A stretch of 64,000 nucleotides of DNA from the NCBI GenBank assembly GCA_021030905.1, contig JAGFMI010000011.1, positions 930,001 through 994,000 of the forward strand, read 5' to 3'. Each line of letters starts with the position of its first letter. Within the stretch, counting starts at the first letter, position 1. The notes beneath the pieces were generated by a model. The model worked only from the letters and a program-made list of their open reading frames with translations, did no database searches and was not told where the DNA came from. The translations under genes were made by a program, and so were the position numbers. The stretch is from Pyrenula massariospora (lineage: Eukaryota; Ascomycota; Eurotiomycetes; Pyrenulales; Pyrenulaceae). Below, in pieces: positions 58,184 through 64,000 of this stretch.

Positions 58184-59396
58184 GAGTGCAGCAAACTTTT
58201 CGCATCTTATGCCGGTCTCGTTAAGTAATTCGCGAGCCTTGTGTGTCGAGCTGAAGGCAATGGGTCAAATGGTGTACAACGAAAGGATCTCTTTAATATC
58301 TGATATTGCTGAAGGACACGGGTACCCTTACATGCGTCCAGCCTATGAAGAGAAGAAAGAAGGGATGCCATTTTGTCGATCAGGCTGTAATAAACGTGCA
58401 TTTATGTAGGCTGATTGTCGCGGCACAAGGCTAACGGAGCTTGAGTTGGCCAAGAGGGCGAGCCTGATGGTTTATCGGCTTCCTTGCGCCTCCATGCAGC
58501 CATAGTCTACGAGGCACGGAAGTCCCCGAAGTCGGGTGCTCAACATCTCGATCAAACACAGCCGATCGTAATGGACAATTAGACCGTCTCGTCCGCAGGG
58601 GCTTTTGTGTCACATGAACGTTCACCGGTGAAATTACAGACGCAAAATACCTGGACAAGGCTGAGAGGATTGCAGATTGTGGAGGCGGCGCAGCTGCTTC
58701 TAATCCGCATTATGCCTCATACTAGCCCCTACCGGGTTAGTCGTCTGGCCTATGGTTGACCGCCAAGCAAAAGGAATCTCTTGCGAGGCTGCCACCAGCA
58801 GGCAGTGCAATGTATCGATGAGCAATTTAGCGACCCAGGTGTGGCCGTAGATTGTCTTCAGACGACTTCGGTTGTCAAAAAGTCAGATACCACAATATTT
58901 CTGCGTGTTCCAGAATACGAGCCTCAGGCTAGTGGCTGGGGCTATCGAAGAGCTCCGAGGACTACCTAGGTGAGGCATGTCAAGGCTCAACGTTGTTTTT
59001 TTCTTCAATAAATATCATTTTTGATTTGCAATTCCAGACGCGGCTTTAGGAACTGTTGTAGAAAAATATCAGAACGATTTGCGTTTCACGGGTGTGATGA
59101 ACTCAAAGGCTAGGCTATGGACCGGTACATCCATTGGAACCTTGAACCAACCGGGTGCTAGTGTTTTCTTGGGTAATCAAATTGCCACGCACTTGCGGCC
59201 AAATCGTTCCCCGCCACGATAGCCCGCCGTGCCCGCAAACCCGCCATTTTGCTAGAGATATCTATCCAAGGGACCAATCCCAGATTTAGAATAGTTGAGG
59301 GTTTCCAGCGGAGACTTTTCGTAATTGAAGTTCTCTCGAATAGAGTTGAGTCGAACAGATACGCACTCTACTAACCTAAATATTCAATGATCGGCA
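58184..59396. promoter_or_regulatory. Divergent intergenic region between the MFS and dioxygenase genes
   Basis: About 1.2 kb separating the start codons of two divergent genes, so both promoters lie here. Short frames on either strand (for example 58182-58409 plus, 58431-58658 minus) show no family. No clear operator is visible. Confidence 0.5.
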
Positions 59397-60347
59397 ATGT
59401 CATCGATCGGACTCTCATCAGCACAAATTGAACAATTCAACGCAGATGGCTACCTCCTAATTCCCGAATATCTCAGTCAAACGACATGTTCCAATCTCCT
59501 TTCCGTCACTCGTCAGATGCTCTCCGACTTTTCACTCAAAGATCATCCAATGACTCGATTTTCGACCAATGAAGAAAGACACATTGGTGATGACTACTTT
59601 CTTACCTCCAACGACAAGATCCGCTTTTTCTTCGAAGAGGACGCCTTTGCTCCGAATGGCGAGCTTTCCAAGCCTAAAGAACGCGCTATCAACAAAATCG
59701 GACATTTCCTACATGGCCTGTCACCTCCTTTTGCTCAGATCTCCCATGAGGGTCACATCGGGACGCGCAATGCTGCTATCGCCCGTGATCTGGGATTCCA
59801 TGATCCCAGAATATTACAAAGTATGATCATCTGCAAGCAGCCTGAAATCGGAGGGGCAGTCCCACCTCATCAGGATAGCACGTTCCTTTACACAAACCCA
59901 CCGAGTGCCGTGGGGTTTTGGATTGCGTTGGAAGATGCAACAATCAAGAACGGGTGCTTGAGCTTTGCGAAGGGGAGCCACAAGCGCGCTCCAGTAAAGA
60001 GTCGGTTCGTCAGGAAGGCAGACGGAGAGCTTGGGACAACATTCATAGATGTCCCAGAAGGACTAGGAGCATGGCCCAGGAGTCATGAGAGAGAGGGCAA
60101 AGTCAACGGCAAGCATGAAGAAAATTACGATCCCGGAGAAGTCAAAGCAGGGACTCTAGTCCTCATCCACGGGAACCTCTTGCACAAGAGCGAAAAGAAT
60201 CTGAGCGAGAAGAGCAGGTTCATATATACATTTCACATGATCGAAGGACCAGAGGCGCAATCCGACGATGGACAACGCTGGACGTACGACGAGCGGAATT
60301 GGCTACAGCCACCACCTGAAGGACAGTTCACTAAGCTTCTCGGATAA
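59397..60347 (+). CDS. Phytanoyl-CoA dioxygenase (PhyH)-family Fe(II)/2-oxoglutarate oxygenase
   Basis: Intronless 316-aa protein matching PHYHD1-type PhyH dioxygenases, which hydroxylate an aliphatic substrate using Fe(II), O2 and 2-oxoglutarate. The N terminus has the usual FNADGYLLIPEYLS opening. The iron ligands are visible: His-x-Asp in PPHQDSTFLY (~157/159) and the distal His in GNLLHKSEKN (~262), with Arg ~273 (SRFIYTFH) as the likely 2-oxoglutarate anchor. GFWIALEDATIKNGCLSFAKGSHK is the standard family core. The peroxisomal targeting tail is absent (ends TKLLG), so it is probably cytosolic. The start ATG at 59397 is the first in the frame. It is divergent with the MFS transporter gene. 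The physiological substrate is unknown. Confidence 0.92.
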   Translation: MSSIGLSSAQIEQFNADGYLLIPEYLSQTTCSNLLSVTRQMLSDFSLKDHPMTRFSTNEERHIGDDYFLTSNDKIRFFFEEDAFAPNGELSKPKERAINKIGHFLHGLSPPFAQISHEGHIGTRNAAIARDLGFHDPRILQSMIICKQPEIGGAVPPHQDSTFLYTNPPSAVGFWIALEDATIKNGCLSFAKGSHKRAPVKSRFVRKADGELGTTFIDVPEGLGAWPRSHEREGKVNGKHEENYDPGEVKAGTLVLIHGNLLHKSEKNLSEKSRFIYTFHMIEGPEAQSDDGQRWTYDERNWLQPPPEGQFTKLLG

Positions 60348-60618
60348 AATGGGGATTTTCCAATCAAGGTATTTGAGCCATCTTAATCCATCTGTTTTAG
60401 CAAGAAATGCGTGCCTCTCAATCGGGCTCGGAAGCTTCAGGGTTTTTCGGAAAAATAAAAGTGTGCTTCTGGAGATCCTCGAGTCTACTCTGATCTCAGA
60501 GAATTATCTTGGGATTGAGCAACACACATCGATGCCTAACAGCTTTTAGATGTTTGCCTAGAGCATCCATACTGCTACAAGCGGTCAAGAATTTACCAAT
60601 CCCAATCCGGCAGGATGC

Positions 60619-60915
60619 TCATTTCGACGCTGTCTTTGACTTCCTTACCCTGATAGGCCCCCTGACATCTCCAAGACCAACTTCTGGCGCTATTATCTCA
60701 CCACGTTGCAGGACTTCTACTTCCCCAAAGGCTCTAAGTTCGAAGACGAGTTCTCGAATTGCGGGCATAACCTCTCTCCAGCTTTGTGCGCCAATCTGGT
60801 CCAGCTCAGAGGATGCAAGTGACCTAGCTACCTCGGAAGGGCAGATTGTCTTGGGCCAAATCCGCGATGACAGGAGGCGTTCGAGATGTGGCTTGATGGA
60901 ATCGTGGGATGACAT
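60619..60915 (-). CDS. DUF3253-family small protein
   Basis: Intronless 98-aa protein. The sequence shows the DUF3253 pattern: HLERLLSSR near the start, ICPSEVARSL, WREVMPAIRELVFELRAFG, then VEVLQRGE and a C-terminal GPIRVRK. This compact winged-helix-like family is common in bacteria and also occurs in fungi; no activity is established. Length is normal for the family (~80-110 aa). The ATG at 60913-60915 precedes the first conserved helix. It converges with the PhyH-family gene (stop codons ~270 bp apart). Confidence 0.8.
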   Translation of the reverse strand: MSSHDSIKPHLERLLSSRIWPKTICPSEVARSLASSELDQIGAQSWREVMPAIRELVFELRAFGEVEVLQRGEIIAPEVGLGDVRGPIRVRKSKTASK

Positions 60916-62356
60916 TGGGCTGTAGGTCCGAGGTACTGTGCTGATTGTAAGAACATAAAAGAGATCTGCCCAGTAAGAAAGTGTCGCTTAAAAGGAAGGA
61001 GGTTGATAGATCGGTAGGTATCAATTAGAAAGAACTAGAAGCGGAATTCGAGCGAGAGATTGGCTGATACCGGGCTTGGGAGTCCTCCACAAGCCACGTG
61101 CGTTGATTGTGACCCAGATTCTCCTCTTTCAGCACTCTGTGATTCTCAAGTAAATGGGTAATATTAGCCGCTAGGAGCTGGTTGAAAACTTTTGCTGCAT
61201 GCAGGTGAAGGCGAGTAATGAATAAGATCGTTGCTCTTTCTATGAAACCTAATTTTCAAGTCTCCGAAAAACCCAACCCTGATCGTCACAGAAATCTTAG
61301 AGTTGTATAGAGGGTCCTTGTTCAGCTTTCCATTTGCGCGGACGTTGCTGAAGAACGAGGACCTGCATACGAAGAGTGCCAGCCACTCGTGTGCACACGC
61401 ACCTGTTCGATCCACCCGCGTCCCCCCGGTCGGAGTTCAGCACGGCTCGGCGGTAGCCTTGGTTAAGCTAAATCGATCTTCTGACGTTATAAGTGGCGGT
61501 TCTCTCGTGCGCTCCGTTTCCTGTCAATTTCAAACCGTCGTGGATCCTGATGTTTCAGGGCGAACAAGTCACCGATGTCAGCCAACGCCCTTCTAAACTC
61601 CGTTGCGCCCGATGGGGGGCGAGGGGATGGTGGGCGAGGGATGGGCGTTATCCCGTGTTTCGCAGGCTCGCGGGTTGGATAAAGCCTTTACCGAGCGTGG
61701 TCAAGCTTGTCCTTGCGGGCCTGGAAGCCAGGTTTCCCCGCGGTGCCCGTTCGCTCAATCCTCCAATACCAGGCATCACCAACCGACCATATTCGGTGCA
61801 GCAGTCGAGGCGGTGCAGCATGTCACGCTTGTGCCTATAGCCCACCCGAACCTTGTCTGCACGCTTCGCGCACCGAATCTTACAGGACGAGAGAGGGCCT
61901 AGATTGAGACCTAAGCTTTAGTCACGTATCCATTTACCCATCGAATCGTGGCGTTCTGGATCGGGCGCATCTTCAGGTTGGTCGGTAGCACCTTGTCTGC
62001 GCTTGCATCTGTCGCAGTGTTGCCTGAATATACCTCTAGCTCTTGTTGCGTCACATGCTGTACGATGATCGCGTCGTGGTAATCTTATCTATTCCGAACC
62101 CCGAATTTCTACATTCAAAGCTTACCTGTAACTAAACGGCATCTGCCTTTGACTGAAGCAATACCGTTCCTTGTTTCGAGGTCTATTCGAACTCAACGAT
62201 CTTCAACCCCATCTTTCATCGGCTCTGGAATCAATGACCGGTGGGCTAGGGTTCTTGTGATTTCGAAGACTTTGCAGTTATGCCCTCAAAAGATTGCTTA
62301 GCTCGAGCTCACACTCTTCAGAGAATATCTTACCAATCTACGGCCAACTTCTCACC
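60916..62356. promoter_or_regulatory. Divergent intergenic region upstream of the STAND-type gene
   Basis: About 1.4 kb between the DUF3253 gene (minus) and the ankyrin-type gene (plus). It includes a G-rich patch at 61608-61650 (GATGGGGGGCGAGGGG). Open frames at 61303-61902 have no recognisable family. No RNA gene is supported. Confidence 0.5.
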
Positions 62357-64000
62357 ATGGTTCTAGACGTCGTTGCAAGTGCGTTGACGGTCGCTGAGGT
62401 CGCCTTTAAATTTTACCACCACCTGTCAAAGTTCGTTGAAAGTGCCAAAAAAGCCGGCGATATATCCAATAATTTACGACGAAAATCCACGCTACTCATA
62501 AGTACACTCCAAGTTGTCGAGATAACCTTCATCGAGAGCCAGGAAAGATGGAAGTCTGACCGCCCTTATACGCTAGAAGGCCAGATCTGGGCCAATGTGC
62601 GGGAGTCGCTTCGAAGTGGCCAACGAACTCTAAAGGCGTTCCAAAAGGATCTGAAGTCTGTTCTGGGAAAAACGAAAGATGGTCAGGACCTTGGCTGGAT
62701 TGCCAAGGCGCTCCTCCAGTTGAAATTGAACTCAAGAGAGGACATCCTGACCCAGTTCGAGCGGGATATTGACTCTCATATGCACATCCTAGAAGTTTCA
62801 ATGCTATGCATCAACACCCGGAATATGTCCTCCCTTGCACGGAACGCTCCTTCGTTGACTACTGCCATCCACAGCGCCGAAGACTTCGTGAAAAGTACTC
62901 CATCTACAGTACCCCCACGATACTCTGTCTCAGAGCGCGATTATAGACTGTCACGGGTGTCAGTGCAGAAGTCTATTGACATTGGCAAAGCTGTCTCCTC
63001 AGAAAAGGCTCACGAAATCTGCGCCGAACCTAGCGCGATCGATGCCGCTGTATCCGACCGCCAAACGAGTCAGATCCGAGATCTCGAGCGGGCTGTAAGC
63101 TCCAAGTCTGACCTTGAAGGTGATATGAATGAGAATGAGCCTATATTCGATTCGCTGGTTACTGTGCCAGAGCTCACTGACGGCGATTCCCATGATCCTG
63201 ACCCCAATTTCGACGATCGCTTACCATCGACACTCTTACGAGCCATTCGGATTGGATACTGCGAGAATATCCAAAGAAAAAGAGAAGCTCATCGGTACAA
63301 TGTGGCAGAGGACTATCAGCGACAGTTGTCAGCGTTCCTAGAAGATACGCCAGAGATGGCGGATGAGTGGCGCGACTCCCAAGACTCTTTGGCACATTTA
63401 TGCGAAGATCAAGGTCGACTTGACGAAGCCAAGACCATCCTACTCGGATTGGCACGTCGATTGTCGAGACATGTGCCAGCCGCACCAAAGTATGGCGAAA
63501 ACTCGGTATACCAAGAATGGACAGAGAAAGGCATGGGCGAATACGCCAAGGTATATTATCGGCTTGCAAAAATTCAGAGTCTTGATCCAGACACAGATCA
63601 CGACGGAAACATCAATTACGATCCAGAGAAGTTCGCCAGGAGGTCAGTGAAGCTAAGATGGTCCATCCACGCTCATTCTGATTCGCCGCCGGATTTACAG
63701 ACCATTCAAGACCTTGTAGAATCCCTAAGATTGCTGGCAGAGATCTGGCGGAGGCAAAACAAGCGCCCAGCTGTGAAAGTGATAGATGCGTTTTGTCGTT
63801 GCATAACAGAATCAGCTCCCACAGAGTCTCCAGACGAGCTCGCGTTAGCATTACATGATTACGAACAACGGGAACGCGACAGGGCCATGTCAAACACAGG
63901 TATGCTTGACGAAGGTGCGCCTACAACTAATCCCGTGATGGATCCATATATCAACCGCATTATCAACGGCTATACACCGCTCATAATCGCTATCAGGGAA
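62357..64000 (+). CDS. STAND-type N-terminal domain protein leading into ankyrin repeats (partial, cut by window edge)
   Basis: The frame opens at ATG 62357 and stays open for 548 codons to the end of the window, so the C terminus is missing. Residues 1-~155 (VLDVVASALTVAEVAFKFYHHL, then LRRKSTLLISTLQVVE) resemble the helical N-terminal domain of fungal STAND/NLR proteins (Helo-like/Fungal_N group). A variable linker (~160-310) follows, then a helical region (~310-520) including a TPR-like stretch (DSLAHLCEDQGRLDEAKTIL). The last residues INGYTPLIIAIRE read as the start of an ankyrin repeat. No P-loop NTPase is seen before the edge, so it may be a domain-ankyrin protein without an NTPase. Role in signalling or non-self recognition is inference. 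Confidence 0.75.
   Translation, partial: MVLDVVASALTVAEVAFKFYHHLSKFVESAKKAGDISNNLRRKSTLLISTLQVVEITFIESQERWKSDRPYTLEGQIWANVRESLRSGQRTLKAFQKDLKSVLGKTKDGQDLGWIAKALLQLKLNSREDILTQFERDIDSHMHILEVSMLCINTRNMSSLARNAPSLTTAIHSAEDFVKSTPSTVPPRYSVSERDYRLSRVSVQKSIDIGKAVSSEKAHEICAEPSAIDAAVSDRQTSQIRDLERAVSSKSDLEGDMNENEPIFDSLVTVPELTDGDSHDPDPNFDDRLPSTLLRAIRIGYCENIQRKREAHRYNVAEDYQRQLSAFLEDTPEMADEWRDSQDSLAHLCEDQGRLDEAKTILLGLARRLSRHVPAAPKYGENSVYQEWTEKGMGEYAKVYYRLAKIQSLDPDTDHDGNINYDPEKFARRSVKLRWSIHAHSDSPPDLQTIQDLVESLRLLAEIWRRQNKRPAVKVIDAFCRCITESAPTESPDELALALHDYEQRERDRAMSNTGMLDEGAPTTNPVMDPYINRIINGYTPLIIAIRE

Noticed and set aside
47444-60347. Possible single cluster of oxygenases and transporters with the PKS
   Set aside because: The genes lie over 30 kb from the PKS with SLY1, the Prp24-like, uL22m and other housekeeping-type genes between.

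Overview
The window is nuclear DNA of a filamentous ascomycete (Pezizomycotina). Genes are interrupted by short introns (mostly 44-80 bp, GT...AG, with CTAAC/CTGAC-like branch sites). The gene set is typical of such fungi: a highly reducing polyketide synthase, a SAT4/rhodopsin-like membrane protein, STAND/NLR-type proteins, a MOT1 molybdate transporter, SLY1, a Prp24/SART3 splicing factor, mitochondrial uL22, and a Fic1/Inn1-like C2 protein. I could not fix the class. All gene models come from reading frames, splice motifs and recognised protein families; no searches were run.

Layout. 1-4.9 kb: no supportable gene. 4.9-13.2 kb: one complete 15-exon highly reducing PKS (KS-AT-DH-CMeT-ER-KR-ACP, about 2508 aa) with no tailoring enzyme beside it. 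15.3-16.8 kb: a SAT4-like 7-TM protein. 18.7-20.9 kb: a SesB-like alpha/beta hydrolase fused to a patatin phospholipase. 21.2-22.5 kb: MOT1 transporter (minus). 23.0-25.2 kb: an F-box protein with a decayed 5' end. 25.2-26.4 kb: repeat-rich DNA with a ~20-bp minisatellite. 26.4-27.6 kb: multi-pass membrane protein of unknown function (minus). 28.1-44.2 kb: a conserved block: SLY1 (minus), PNUTS-like CCCH protein (plus), Prp24-like protein (minus), mitochondrial uL22 (plus) and an acidic coiled-coil protein (minus). 45.6-46.4 kb: small 4-TM protein. 47.4-60.9 kb: CmcJ/AsaB-like oxygenase (minus), methionine-permease-like transporter (minus), C2 cytokinesis-type protein (minus), MFS sugar-transporter-like protein (minus), phytanoyl-CoA-dioxygenase-like protein (plus), DUF3253 protein (minus). 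62.4 kb to the right edge: start of an ankyrin-repeat STAND-type protein cut by the window.

How they fit together. The PKS is the only core biosynthetic gene. The oxygenases and MFS transporter at 47-60 kb are separated from it by housekeeping genes, so they are probably not one cluster. The lipase-patatin fusion and the STAND-like protein belong to families linked to fungal self/non-self recognition and programmed cell death. I did not find a clearly undescribed multi-gene system. The best leads are the double-hydrolase fusion, two GC-AG introns in adjacent genes, the unusually long structured intron in the PNUTS-like gene, and the orphan PKS.
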